Shown here: in pieces, positions 11,749 to 25,200 of the stretch
How positions within the stretch are numbered: the first letter of the stretch is position 1
Layout of the letters: every line of letters starts with the position of its first letter
Assembly (NCBI GenBank): GCA_920105805.1
Contig: CAKKTI010000067.1
Coordinates: 1-40,929, forward strand
DNA from: Condylostoma magnum
Taxonomy: Eukaryota; Ciliophora; Heterotrichea; Heterotrichida; Condylostomatidae
Length of the DNA stretch: 40,929 nucleotides
Direction: 5' to 3'
The notes under the pieces: model-generated
Databases searched by the model: none
The model's input: the letters and a program-made list of their open reading frames with translations, nothing else
Told to the model about the DNA's origin: nothing
Translations under genes and position numbers: made by a program

Positions 11749-11833
11749 TTAAATATGGGTTTAATACAGTTTTTAGTAGTTAAATTAATCATATTTTAAT
11801 CAAAAACTTCCAGTTGTTTTACTTTGGCTTGTA

Positions 11834-13369
11834 TTAAGTTGGGAAAATTCTATCTACTGTTAAATAGAATGCTTCATCAAGCATATTTGGAATCAGTCTT
11901 GATAGTAAAGGAGAAGAAAGCTCAAGGCATGGATTTGTGTTTACTTCAATGAGCCATGGTTTGCATTCTTGGTCTAATATAAAATCATAGCCAAATATCT
12001 CCCAACAGAATTGCCTTTGTTTTCTGTTTAATTTAGTTTTAACTGATTATAAGGAAAGTTTTGTCAAATCCTCTATATCTTCCATTACTTTATCAAAAGA
12101 TACGTCATAATGATTGTTCTCAATGTGTTGTTGAAGGTATTAAAATGAGAGTTAATTACCTTGTTCTATTAAAGAGTAGTTTTATGAGTGCTTTTAAATT
12201 GCGTTGTTGGTTAAATGAATCATGTCAATAGTCAACGATTTAGGATCAAGTGAAAATTGCTCAGATGATGTTCTTAAGTATCCTTCTTGGTAAATATAAC
12301 AATTCATTTAAAACGATATAAGAACCCAAATCCTTATATCAAATTTTCTTTGCTAAATAAGCATAGGTTGCTCTATATACTTTTGGATAATAAAACTATT
12401 ACTTTTTGACTTGGTGTTTTATTATTTTTATTTATTTAGATATTGTAAGGTGTAATTCTTTATTATTTTATCAAATTTTTTAAGACTATCGAAAATATGA
12501 ATACCATTTCCTCTATTATAAAATGCTGGCTTTAGTATTCATATATTTCTTCCTGATCAATGAGACTACGGGATTTCTGGCCTTTATTATTTTTAATCAA
12601 AGCTAAATTTTTTCACTTTCTTAAGCTTTTGTCGAAAATTTGCATCTAAAGAGTTAAAAAATGACTTAAATTTCGATATTTTACTTTTACATTCTATAGA
12701 TTCAAAATTAAAGTAAAAGGATATTGGTTAGACTTCATTATAATTATAATTCATCTTTTCACAGTAACTTACAATGTTTTTATACAGAAATATTTTATCA
12801 GTTAAATTTGAATGTCCTTCAAAATGGTTTGTAGTTCTCTTACCTTTTTATATACAGTATTAATGAAATCTTACATTTTTTGAGGTAGGAGATCATTCAA
12901 ATTAGATACGGTCATTTTCTTATGCCATTTATCACTCTTTTCTTTCATTCATGATTTATTATATTATTTTAGAGTTATTTCCAGGATGTATTGTAAACTT
13001 ATATTTATCTGTAGACTTCTGCAAGCTAATTTATTTAGTTACTTTAGTTTATGATCTTGATTTCAATGGTTTTTATATAGCTTTTATTCCTATCTAACGC
13101 AACGATATATCAGGGCTTATTCTAGTAAGGGAGTTATCATTACTTTTAGGGTAAAGTATTGCAGATTTATTTCTCAGTATCTAATTCGTTTACCTGTTAA
13201 TACTTCTAGGTAAAAGTACTCTATTGATAGGAAGGAGCTTAGTTAATGATGGAGACTATGAGTTTTTATAGATTTATTATTTTTAAGTTCTTCTTCTTGA
13301 TTCATGAACACTTTTTAGGTATTGGACTTTTTATATAAGTTTGTGCCTATTTAAGTAGCTTGGTTGCAT
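11834..13369 (-). CDS. Tubulin-tyrosine-ligase-like (TTLL) glutamylase/glycylase family enzyme
   Basis: About 511 residues. The ATP-grasp TTL domain covers roughly residues 130-505. Visible family motifs are HPGNNSKII, TNHFEGHSNLTDK, GRNIWILKPA with RGNGIHIF, IIQKYIEQPML, RKFDIRIWVL, QEGYLRTSSE, LTNNAIQKHSQNY and, at the end, IEVNTNPCLE. Such enzymes add Glu, Gly or Tyr to tubulin tails in cilia and cortical microtubules. The GNNS and RTSSE context fits the TTLL3/8 or TTLL4/5-like types, but which residue is added cannot be told from this alone. The N-terminal 130 residues are basic and low-complexity. The Trp of NIWILKP is TGA at 12539-12541. The frame has no break. Either TAA 11834-11836 or TGA 11789-11791 ends it; the second gives 526 residues. 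Confidence 0.92.
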
Positions 13370-13653
13370 TTTTGGAATTAGTTATTACATTTTTATATAT
13401 GTTTGCATATTGGGTTAAGTTATGGTAGAAGTTATTTGAATTTTTTAAGCTTTTTTGGTTATATAAATATTAATTCTATAAGTAATGTTGTGTTTATATT
13501 GGAATAATAAAATAGTTAATTGTACAGTTGCTTACTAAAATATTTTTAAACATTCAAGAAAAGCTCTTATTTAAATCAGCATATTATTTCATTACTTTGA
13601 AATGTTTAGGTTTTTCAATATTATACAAAATATTATTGTATATCTTGATCTCA
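13370..13653. other. Spacer upstream of the TTLL gene
   Basis: About 280 AT-rich bases between the TTLL start and the end of the cysteine-rich gene, both on the minus strand. It presumably carries the TTLL promoter. No gene or structured element is visible. Confidence 0.45.
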
Positions 13654-16600
13654 CTAGTTAATACCATAAATAATCTGTAACTGAATATTATAGAACAAAA
13701 CCTTAGAATTATGTACTCTATAAATGTTAAAAAGTATATTATTATGCTAATTGCCTAAGTAAGTTTCTGGATAATTTGCTTGAATTAAAGTTGGTTTACT
13801 GCACTAACAAACTTTTTAATATATTAGCTTAATTAGTTAAATCAATGATGCAATATTTGAAATGATTAACTAAACTGAGGTTATAAAATAAAATACTATC
13901 ATAACTGAAAAGCATAATATTCATTTGATATTCTTTTAATCGTTAGCTAAATATACTAAGTTTATAAGTAAAATCGTAAGTAAAAAACATATTTCTGTAA
14001 TTGCATTGAGTATCTAACCTTAAATTCTTTTTTTAAAGGGTTTTACGATAAAAATTAATATCACAAAGCAAAATTATACTACAATTAGAAGCTTTACTTA
14101 TACTTCAGCCGATTATACAAAAACAATAATATTTATAATCAAAATTTTTCTTATAATATTGAATAGCTCAAATCCCACTCTACAAACACTCTTTTGACTA
14201 TAATTCGAGTATAATTCTTTATATTTATTATTCATTTATTACTTTTTTAGTTTTACTAGCATAACTTTTCTAATGATAGCATATAATATCCAAATCAAAA
14301 ATAGTGCGGAAACAGTTGCACTGAAATATTAGAATAATGATTACCTAGAATGATATTATAAATCATAGCCTTGAATTACTAAAGCAAAATATAAAGGCAT
14401 GAATGAAGCAGAAATTAGTCTGATGATAACTCCATGTGCTACTTTCTTATATATTCTTTTCAATACTACACACTTTGATTTTAGTATTAATAGTAGTATT
14501 TACATTATTGAAAGGAGTATTAGCATAAATATCGGTTATCCTGAGTTTTTTATGATATTTGTGCTAATTTCTTCCTATATAAATTTGCCCTAAAGAGCTG
14601 ATCCATGCCCATTTATGTTTATCTATTATAACTTGAAGGGTATTAACTAGAAAACTGCTAACTATTGTCCACGCATGAAATTATTCAATTCTGCAGTATA
14701 CTCAACATTAAGAAAAAGCAAAAAGTAAATTATCTACATATAATCTATTGTACTTCATATACCATTAAGATTCAAATTCACCCCACAAAAACTCACAAAT
14801 GTTCCAACTCCAAGTATTCCTATAATGCTAAACTATTAACTATCATTTACCTATTAAATATCGTCTGAAACAGAGCTTTGATAATTATCTTCCAGTTATA
14901 CTTAATACTTTTCTTATATTTTGACTCCATAAACATTAGTGAATATAGTGTTAAATTAAATCTTAACTTCTTAAAATTTTAAAATACTTGATTCTGGGGT
15001 AATAACTATCACTAGTTTATTAAAATCTTCATCTGCATAATAAATTTTAAAACTGTAATCTGCATCTTTGATTTCAACTTCAGCATACTGTTATACATTG
15101 TTTATTTCTATCATTTTGCTGTCAAAATAAATAAATAAGTAATACTTTCCATCCTACAACTTATCATATGCAATTTATGTACTAATTTCTTTATTGGAAC
15201 ACCCCACATCTGTGCAATAATAATCTTTTTCTATATTACACATATAATCACATCCATCTTCATTATTCAAATTACCATCATCACATTCGAATTACCCAAG
15301 ATTTAAATTATCTCCGCATATTTCCTAACAATTCTAAAGCAATCAACTAATATCATTCATTTTAGACATTGGAATAACTCAGTTTTCTGAAAATCCTTGA
15401 AATTTATCACATCGGCTACACAATGCATCATTAAGCATAGAGGATTCATTGCATTAGGTGCAAGAATCTCACTCAGTACAAACTTTACAATCATCTTAGC
15501 ATTGTTTACAGTTATCCTCATTGTCTTAGTAAAATCCTTGAGGGCAGATGCATTTATTATCTTGGACAATTTCGTTTTATTTACATTGAATGCAACCTTT
15601 ATCCTTTGAGAAAATACTTTTATTAATACATTAGCATTTGCTATGCTGTAGAGTAAAATATTGTACACATTACAAACATATCTAATCAAATTCTTAGCAA
15701 TTTGTATCAATATTAATAGTTACTTAGTAATCCTCATAGAAAATAAACGTCAGATCTAAGCTTTCTAATGAAAACTGCTAATAATCAATATAAAAAGTAT
15801 CTAACTCTTATTAAAACTTAATATTTGATAGTTAAGTAGAGACAACAAATGTATTTTTATTGCCTTTGATATCAAATTAAAGCTAATTTTATTTCCTACC
15901 TTTATATTTTACATCTAACTGTATATAACATTTAGAAGTCTAGTATAAAATATTATCACAAGTATATCCATCTTCTTTTTAACAGTATTCATTGCATCCA
16001 TCATTATTTTCTAAATTTCCATCATCACACTCTGATTGACCAAGATATAATCCATCTCCGCATATTTCACTGCAGTTTTTCTATGCTTCTTGCTATAAGT
16101 AACTATTAAGAGTTGTTATTTAAGTTGTTTATCCCTAACCAAATCCTTGAACACCTGCACAAAGTATGTCTTAGCACCTTAAAGTGCTTATTTTACATTA
16201 CTAACATTGCTGTATAAATGTAAAGCATGATAGAAAACAATCTGAGTCAAGAGATTGTATTATTTAAGGACACTCCTATCCATATACAGGATTAAAATCG
16301 TTAAGCCTTGTATATTATATTTGATAAACTTTACCCATAAACTAAGCTCCGAACAATTGATGGGATTGAGTGCCAAAGTCAATCAACGGATATTCAAAAC
16401 TTAGCAGTTCATTTTATTCATTAGCAATCATCTTGAATTATTGAAATGAGTCATTAAAGCAAAATGCCATTTATACTCATTAATCCTTATAAATTTCATT
16501 GAATTAGACGTTAATATGAAGTTCTTAACCAAAGTAATCAAAAGTGTTTATAGTAAATTTCAAACCAGCATCTGTGTAATCTATTATTCAAGTGAATTTT

Positions 16601-18255
16601 GATTATATGCTAAAAACTTCTGCACTTGTTTCTGGTTTTGTAATGAATGCTATACAATAATCAGAATATAATCCAGGGCCTATTTAATCTAAGCTAGTGG
16701 TATTAATCTACTAATCAATCTCAATAAACTATCCTTAATTTATTAAGAAATTGTTATAATCACCATTAACTACCGCCTAAAATCCATTACTTTCGTTTGT
16801 TTAAGTAGTTAAATCAAAATTCAAGGGAAAATATTCCCCTTAACAGACATTATTACTGTCTGGACTTTATCATCAAGGGCAACTTTCCGTACATAAATTC
16901 GATTCTTATTACTTGTATAGGCTATCTTTACACTCATAGCAGTTTTTATATGATCTTAAATCACATCTTTTGCATGTTTCGTAACAGGGTAAACATTGTC
17001 CAAGATAAAGCAAGAATCCCTCCTCACAATCAATTATCTAGAAATCATTAACAATTGTATTCTCTAAAAACGTATTTCTCCACTCGTTCATTATTGACAG
17101 TAATTAATTAGTGTTGAAATATTAAAAATATAATCTATAACCAGTTTACAATTAATTTTCTGATTGTTAATCGTCTAAATCAAAAGTAGCTCAATCTATC
17201 TAGTCGAAATATAAATCACCAATAATAAAATCATCATAGATTTCACTTTTTATTTCTCCATCCATAGTAATTGCTGTTAATTCCGCTTTATCGCCTTGAA
17301 ATCCGGCAGATATAAAGTACCATTCATACTCCTTTAGCTAAAATTAATTTGTAGGGCATTCTAACCTTATCCCTTCATCATTAAATTTCAAATTAATAAA
17401 AATTCCACAATTGTTATTGATTCTAATTCTTATTCTACTATTCTTATCAGAACTTATTAATTCGAATATTATGAACTAATCGCTTACAATTAAATGTTTA
17501 TAGAAAACCATTAATTAAAATTCATTTGATAGTATTTTCATCTTTTAATTTTTTAACATATTCCAAGCTGCATTATCAATAGCTGTAAAGACATAATTCT
17601 CAGATAGCAATGGCTTTTGCATGTAGTATAAATAATCATTACACTATGGTGAAAAAGTTGGTAAATTGTTACAGTTTAATCTTATAGAGCATTATTCCTT
17701 GAAATCCTACAAAGAGAAAAACCAATCATTACTATAAATCAAGTCCATGATAGCGCCTGAATACTAAGTGGCAAGAATTAAGCTATTATCTTTCATTGTT
17801 TAATCATTTCTACTCATAAACTAACTAGTACTACATCTCATTTCATCATTACATGAAGCACATAATTTTATCTAATCCTGGGATTTTGAAGCTGAAATTA
17901 GCCTTCATGTTTTGTATAAATCTTAATTACAATTATTTAAGCTTACTGTTAAATCACCTCATGCAAAATGAATTAAATTACATTACTCAGTGCAGTATAT
18001 TTTACTGATTGATTCTCCTATATTATTTTCTATTTCTACAAGGGTTACATCATCTAAATTATATCTGTGATATAATAAAGAAAATGTAAAAGTTTATGAT
18101 TCCCTGATTTAATAGAAGAGGTCTTAATCAAATATTATACTTCTTTGCTCCTAAATTTCACTAGATAATGACTCATTAGTGTAGACGATGTTAGAACGTT
18201 AAATAAGTTGTACTTGATAGGAGTATGAGGCTAAAATTAAAAGTAAAAGCACCAT
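13654..18255 (-). CDS. Large cysteine-rich surface membrane protein with DUF4215-type repeats
   Basis: About 1,533 residues. The start at 18255 gives a clear signal peptide (MVLLLLILASYSYQ). The ectodomain of about 1,100 residues has beta-rich stretches, probably jelly-roll or laminin-G-like, around residues 150-400. A furin-like Cys cluster follows near 410-465 (CLPCYETCKRCDL), then two copies of the Myxococcus/ciliate cysteine-rich repeat: ICGDGLYLGQSECDDGN near 735 and ICGDNLNLGQFECDDGN near 985, with further CxxC clusters between them. The C-terminal third has about eight membrane helices starting near residue 1146. This plan, a long Cys-rich exterior joined to a multi-span C-terminus, is common in ciliate surface proteins; function is unknown, adhesion or reception being guesses. 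Trp is often TGA (FAWGD, FTWIID). The end is a tandem TAG TGA at 13651-13656. Confidence 0.88.
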
Positions 18256-18532
18256 TTATAAGTTGTATTAATTTAGTGCAGAAAATAGTTGAATAATTTA
18301 CCTATAAGATTTACTGTTAAAATATATAAGCTGTTATAATTTAGTCGTAAAATTTAATTAATTAGAGCTTGAAGAGAGGAGATCTGCATACGGAAATGCT
18401 TAAAAATAAAGTATTAATTCTTATAAATTAGACATTTATAATTATTCGGTATTTATTGGATAATTTCCTTTATAAGAAAGGATTAAACTTTTATTTGAAA
18501 CTGAATTCTAATATTATAATAAGTTACATAAA
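18256..18532. other. Spacer upstream of the cysteine-rich gene
   Basis: 277 AT-rich bases with no recognised gene. The minus strand has no TGA in the frame of the neighbouring coiled-coil gene all the way across, but its composition turns hydrophobic and noncoding after TAG 18533. Confidence 0.45.
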
Positions 18533-19234
18533 CTATGTGCTTTTCAATTTTAGTAGGTTCCTATCCTTATAAACTTTCTCTAATTTTTGATACTCTTCCA
18601 ACTGCTTCTAACGTTCATTTTATATTCTTTACTTTAACTGCTTTTCAATGCTCTTTAATTCTTTATATTTTCTATAATACTACTGTGATGAAGCTCTTTC
18701 CGTCATCCCTTCTCTTACAGCTTCATTAGACTTTGGTGACTTTTAAATAACAGAGGGAGTTTAACTCCTTTCAACAGAAATCTGCATCATAGGACTCTAT
18801 TGCTTCAAACGTTGCTTGATCTTTTTAACTTACTCTACTTTAAATCTGTTTTACTACAATAGCACTTACTTAGACCTTTCAATGTTTCCCTTAATGATCT
18901 ACCTTATCTACTAATTTTTCTATTTCAACTCTTCCGTTTGCATCTACTTCTACTTTTTCTAAATGACTTAACTAATTATCTTTTTCTTATAATTCAATCT
19001 GTTTTACAACAACTGATACGCTTAACTCCTCGCTTACTTAGTATTCCTCACTACATTTTCCTCTTCCCTTACTAACCTCTTAATCCTATTCTCCAATACC
19101 AAAACCTCCTAACTAGGCCTAGGCTTTATAACCTACAACGTCCTACTCCCAATATGTTTTTACCTTGGACTGCTTTTCTAATTTCTGTATATATTAACAA
19201 TACTCTTCTATTACTTACTCAACACACTTTTCAT
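18533..19234 (-). CDS. Small basic coiled-coil protein
   Basis: About 233 residues, unrecognised. Residues 45-130 form a basic helical stretch (ENRIKRLVREEENVV, QAYQLLQNRLNYKKK). A Ser/Pro linker (SVERSQTPSVIQKSPKS) follows, then a second coiled coil at about 165-228 (KYKELKSIEKQLKQ, LEEYQKLEKVY). Highly basic coiled coils like this often bind microtubules or other filaments in ciliates, but that is inference. The frame has no TGA before the next gene on this strand, so the end must be TAG 18533-18535 or TAA 18527-18529. Another frame on the same strand is also open because TGA is rare, but it lacks heptads. The start lies 57 bases from the divergent HECT gene. Confidence 0.7.
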
Positions 19235-19291
19235 ATTTTTAACTCCAATTTTCTTGTATATTTTTTCGATTATTCTTTTCTTATAATAAAA
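19235..19291. promoter_or_regulatory. 57-base divergent intergenic region, shared promoter
   Basis: This is all the sequence between two start codons that point away from each other: the small coiled-coil gene on minus and the giant HECT gene on plus. Both genes must start transcription inside or very near it. It is T-rich on the plus strand with a run of A just before ATG 19292. No known motif is claimed. Confidence 0.5.
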
Positions 19292-22200
19292 ATGTTCGCC
19301 GACAACCGTGGGAACGAAACTTGTTACTACTCTGAGCGTTTAGTCTCTGAAGACTTCGACTGGGCAATCCCTACGTCATACCGCATAAGTACAAGGAGCT
19401 CACCGACTCCTATTTCAATCAAAGATCCATAACCACTTGGACCACTCGACTAATTCTTCCCGATTGCAGATTTGTCAGCTGAGGCTTACGAAAAGGCGCG
19501 ATAGCATACTGTTGATCAATGGGAGAGTTAGACAGAAAGAGCCAGTTCTAAGCTAAAGAATGAAATTGTTTAGTAGTATAAGCGCTTGATTAGCTTTTAT
19601 GATGAAATTCTCAGTGATGGTTAAAGGGGAAAGCTGGGGAATATTGGAAATAAGAATCAAGAGATTGTTAGTTATTAGTTGTTGCCTTTTGCCTTGCAGT
19701 AAAATTCGTTGAAATCCTTGCCTGGGTTAGACCCAGCTAAGCAATGGCCGTAGTATATGGAGCCTTTAGTATAAAAATTGCTGGAATTGCCACCTTTAAG
19801 TCTGTGGTTTGAGCCTTATTATAGCAGATTTGAGCATTTTGATAAAATCAGTGCTTTTATACAGAAACATGTGTAAAATGAGCAACTAGTAAGCACTGCG
19901 TTGTCTATTATGCTGCTCATTGCATATTAGACGGGAAATGGAACTTTATTAGCCACAGCTTACCTAGAATTGTATAAATACAGTCAAAATGCAACGGTGT
20001 CTTAGGAGTTTTTAGTAAGAATCAAGGAAATTAGTGAACCTCATATTCAGTTTATGGAGGAAAAGCTATGCAAGACTTAAAATTTGCCGTATTTAAAGAT
20101 AAATTCAACTAAGGGAAGGTTTATAGCGGCCACTGACTGCAATTTTAGTAAAAAGAACTCAATTTAAGACACTTCTATCACAACTGACGGAACTTATCTG
20201 TATATCTACGCTGCATATCCTGAGGGAGGAATGTTTAAAGTAGGAACTGGGAAAAATAGTCTATGTGGGAAAGTTTATCTATATAAATAAGCAGAATCTT
20301 CTGAAAATAGATAATGGGTATTTTGTTAAGGGAAACTCTATGCCAAAACACCTTCTAAAGAACTAGGATTACTAAGCATTTTTTGTCCTAATACATTTAA
20401 ATAGGAAGGATAAGTTATCCTACATTGTCAGGATATACAGGATTGCTAGGTTACTTAAAATCTTAATAAATAGTATCCTATTTTAAGTGATGGGGATAAT
20501 TTATATGTAATAGTGATGAAGCTAAATAAAGATTTTATTAATGGAGTTGATGAAGGTAAGAAGGAGAGTGAGGAAAACTGAAATAAAAGACCAACAAAGT
20601 ACAAGAATTTGAGAGAAAAAAGACCGAGTAGGCGTTAAAAATAAAGTAAGGGAAGAGCTATTGATAATCCTTTACTTGGTGAAATGTTTCAGGGATAATA
20701 AGAAGTATAAAATGAAAATTCTGAAAGTCATTAATGGGAGTAACTTGATATCATTATGGAGTAGAATTAAGACGAAGTTCCGTTGATTATTGAAGAATAA
20801 AAAGAGGCTCCCTAAGAAGAATAAAAAGTAGAAGCTCCTCAAGAAGAATAAAAAGTAGAAGCTCCCTAGGAAGAATAAAAAGAGGCTCCTCAAGAAGAAT
20901 AAAAGGTAGAAGTTCCTCAAGAAGAATAAAAAGTAGAAGCTCCTCAAGAAGAATAAAAAGTAGAAGCTCCTCAAGAAGAATAAAAAGTAGAAGCTCCTCA
21001 AGAAGAATAAAAGGTAGAAGCTCCCCAAGAAGAATAAAAGGTAGAAGTTCCTTAAGAAGAATAAAAAGTAGAAGTTCCTCAAGAAGAATAAAAGGTAGAA
21101 GCTCCTCAAGAAGAATAAAAGATAGAAGTTCCTCAAGAAGAATAAAAGGTAGAAGTTCCTCAAGAAGAATAAGAAATAGAAGAAGAAAAACCTATAGAAA
21201 AGCCAACTCTGCTTGGTTTTTACATCTATCGCTTTGACATGTCTCAACAAGCTAGAGATAATTCTTTCCCCTAAGAAGTAAATCTCCTAGCCTAAGAAAT
21301 ATTTGAAGCCTTTTCCAACTACTTCACTATCCAAGAGTGTATAAGAGCTTTAGCTGTAAACAACAATGATATTGAAAAAGCAGTCAACTGGCTTATATAA
21401 TTTGGAGACAACGAAAAGGGCAAAAAAGTAGTGGCATCAAATCAAACAACTTTATTAGCCTAAGCCTCTGTTTCTAAACATTCTGTGGGAAAGATGCAAA
21501 AGCCTGAAATAACGTTGAATAATAATTCGGTTTTGACAATCGATATGGTGCAGAAGGGAGTTTGGACTATAAACGGAAAGTATCTAAGCATTTTATGGGC
21601 TGATCCTGATGAAAATTCAGCACATTCACGCGTTTTTAGCATATTACCAGAGGACGAAGGATTCATTAAAACCGATGCACATGTTTGTCCTGGAACTTTG
21701 AATTAAGTGGGAAATTTAAACATAAAATTAGATAATATATGGGAAAGTTATTATTTAGAGGAATATACGGAGCTACGAGGGACTCATTTGGGCAATTTTA
21801 ATTCAGATTTACAAGCAGTTGGAACTCCTACTACCTTTGACAAACTTACAAAACAATATTACTCTGTATCACTGAATGCATCAAAGGAAATTAACATTTA
21901 TGTACGAAAAGAAGTAGCTAATATGGAAAAAATTCCCCTGTTGAATTAATAGTCCCAAAACTCTAGCATAGAAGATGTTATAAACCAAGGACTTAATTTA
22001 GTGTATAAATGCGAAAAGTAAAGAACTTGCCTTCCTTGGCGTAAAAGTCAATTTTCTGATAATCTGGAACAAGCCAAGAAGCTATTTGAGTATTTAAAAG
22101 GCTGCTTGACTGATTAAACTTAGATTCAGGAATACTAAAAGATTATTAATAAATTAGAGCTGTAGTTTTCTAATAGTTTGGAAATAGAATACTTTACTTT

Positions 22201-25200
22201 AGCTAGAAAATTAGGAGTGAGTCCTCTTCCAATAAAAAAGAGTAATAAAGACCAGCTAACTAAAATGAATTCAAGTAAAATAAAACTACAAGCTAATTAT
22301 AAAATCAAGTCTAAATCTGAGATGAAATAGGCTACAGATATACCAAATATACAAACTTATTCTACAAAAGAAGTCGTACATTGCATGGATAGCTCTAGTA
22401 AGACATTGAAAATTATCAAAGAGTATTTTAACCATGAGTTATACATGAATGGATTACAGCTGCTATTTCACTGGCTGATTCATGGGGTTTAATTATCGTC
22501 GGAAATAAGTGAGTAAATAGAGCAGAAATTAAGATACCTGGTGTAATAACCTGAGTATTAAGACTTAGCGTGGAATTGTCTAATTTTAGGCTGGAATTTA
22601 TTCTGTAAGAGCTATGATAACGTGCTGTTCTGGATGAGATCAATACTAGAATTCTAAATAAACAATGATTAAGTCCCTGTATTATACAGAAATGATTCTT
22701 TCTTATACAAACTTAATAATAAACAGAAAGAAAATATGTATGAATACGAAATTTTCTCAGGTATTAGCAACCCCTTTGTACTTTGGTATTTAACCAACAT
22801 CGATCCAAGCTCGTCTGTTCTGTCAGCTTTTAACTACGAAATTCCGTTTGAAAGAAATTATTAAGTTTTCGTGAATAAATACAAGGAGAAATACACGGTA
22901 AAGGATGCAGCTGCTATCAAATTTGTTTTATATTACAGGCAACAAGATGAAACGAACGTTCCTGTCTTAACAGATGTACTGGATTTGCTATAACACTTAT
23001 TAATAAAGTCTATAAGGGATCCTTAATCCTAGAACTCACTAATAATATTTGAAATTTTTGAAAAACTAGTGAAAGATGCTTATATAAATCAGTGGAAAGA
23101 TGTAGAAAAGTTATTGGAATTAATGATTTCAATGCTTGATTGCTACTTAAAAGACATAGGGCAGAAGAACACATCAATTTTCCGAAACTGGCTGTAATGT
23201 TTCCGTCGATCTTTGAGTCTAGTCATAAATATTCTTAATCACGCTGAATAGTACGATAATTTCAAATTAATAGTTCAATTATTCAAAAAATGCAAGAAAG
23301 TATTCCAACTAGGAAATTTAAACCTACTAGAAGAAATTTAAATGCAAAATTATCCAGGATAAGATGAATCATGTTAAAAGATATTTGAAACAAGTCATCC
23401 TTATCAAAGAGGTAAAACCTAAATCAGTGAGCATGTAAGTTTTCCCGGAGCACTTGCACTGTCTATAGAAATTGACCCCAGATCGTAATGTGATAGAAAT
23501 TATGATTATCTTCTTATAACCTCTAATGAAAACAGTAATCCTTAGAAATACCAAGGCGAAATTTTGTCCCAATCAATCAAATTAACCGATAAGCATCAGC
23601 CGGGTATAAGACTACTCATTTAAGGTTCTAATGCATATATAGAATTCACTTCAAACTCTCAGCCTAGAGAGGAAGCCTTGAGCAATAGATGGGGATTCAA
23701 GCTGTATGTAAAGCCAGTATACGCAGATAATATTATTTTCATGGGAGGAGTTTAAGATCAGTACTTTTTAGCATAGAATAAGGATAATATGAACTACTCA
23801 TAATCTATGAGTAAGTTACAATCAAAGCAAAGCTTGCTGCAAAGTTTAGTACATCGCTTTGGAAGTGAATAGGAACTAGTGTATTGGATTACTTTGATAA
23901 ATCAAAGCTAGATTATCATGTTGGATAAAATCTAAGACTTAATTCAGCCTGAGTTCTAAACAAGTGAGTTTAACTTATGGGAGATATTCTAATCTGGTAT
24001 AATCACAAATACATCGTAAAGTGTGCTAGTAGAGGAAGATGGATATTGGTAATTTAATAGAGAATAGGACTTTAAAGCTCTGTTTCCCATACATGATAAT
24101 CAAGAACTAGAAAAAGCTGTAATTTCTTATCACCCTGAAATTACTTATATATACGAGGAAAATACTAATCTACACAAAATTCTTGAAAGAATAAGACGAA
24201 TTTGTCCTAGGCCAATGATACTGACTGCTGAGTTTACTAGAGCTAGTTTCACCGCATAAGTAAAAGCATTATGAAATAGATTAGAACTACTCTCCCTTTT
24301 TACTATGTTGTATCACACGTAGTTTAATATAGATGAAACAGAATCAGACTTACTCAATGATGAAAGATACTAAAAGGAGTAACTAAATGCACTAGGTAAG
24401 AGACTTAACGATATTTTACTTCTAATGCTAAGAAATGTATAAGGCGAAAGAGAGAAAATCTTAGCCTTATAGGAAGTCAGATTAGGCAAAGAATAGATCA
24501 TACAGGAAAAGAAGTAAGTGCCTGCAATAAAGAAAGAGGAAACTAAAACGTAAAGACTTAAGAAAAGAACTATCAGGAAAAATGTGTTTAGAATGAACAT
24601 TTAGAAGAAGAAAGTAGCAAAAAAGCCAGTTGAGTAAGAAATTGTATTGACTGAAGCTGATAAAGATAGAATATGGAAAATGTTTGAGGACAGGTATTAA
24701 GGAAATGATAACCTGATAGAGAAGCTATCTAAGGAATTTAATGTAACTTCAGCTGATAATATGCTAGCTTTACAACAAATCTTTGAAATTTGCTGAAATA
24801 TAAAACAAGATTTTCCATCACCTTACTAAGTAGTCGCAGATCATGTTTAGAAAAGACTAATGATACTTCTACTTTTCAACCCTTCATTGCCCAAGCTTTA
24901 AACTGAAGATGATGTTGAAATACCTTAACTTAAAAAGGCCTAAAGCTATTATCCATAAGAAGAGTAAACTAAAGTTGAATAAATGAGATAATGGGTTGAT
25001 AGTTATAAATAATGGAAATCATGGTAAAAGCCAATCAATGAAGAGGATGTACTGTTTTCTCCTATAAAGTAAATATATAAGTTTATAGCACTGGACACAA
25101 TTCCAGAGGATTTCGAGTAGTAATTCTGAAACCAAATAAAAACAGCAGGTAAAAGGATAATTGGACTGTAATACTTGTGGAAGATTTTAGAAATATGGAA

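Noticed and set aside
15357-15710. Minus-strand standard-code open frame of 117 codons
   Set aside because: It is a shifted frame inside the cysteine-rich gene; the correct frame has regular Cys spacing.
18535-19432. Plus-strand short open frames over the small coiled-coil gene and the HECT start
   Set aside because: They are antisense or out of phase with frames that show heptads or clear family similarity.
20672-21250. Minus-strand open frame with Leu/Phe-rich repeats (LLFFLRNFY)
   Set aside because: It is the antisense shadow of the coding minisatellite in the HECT gene and looks membrane-like only because of the repeat's codons.
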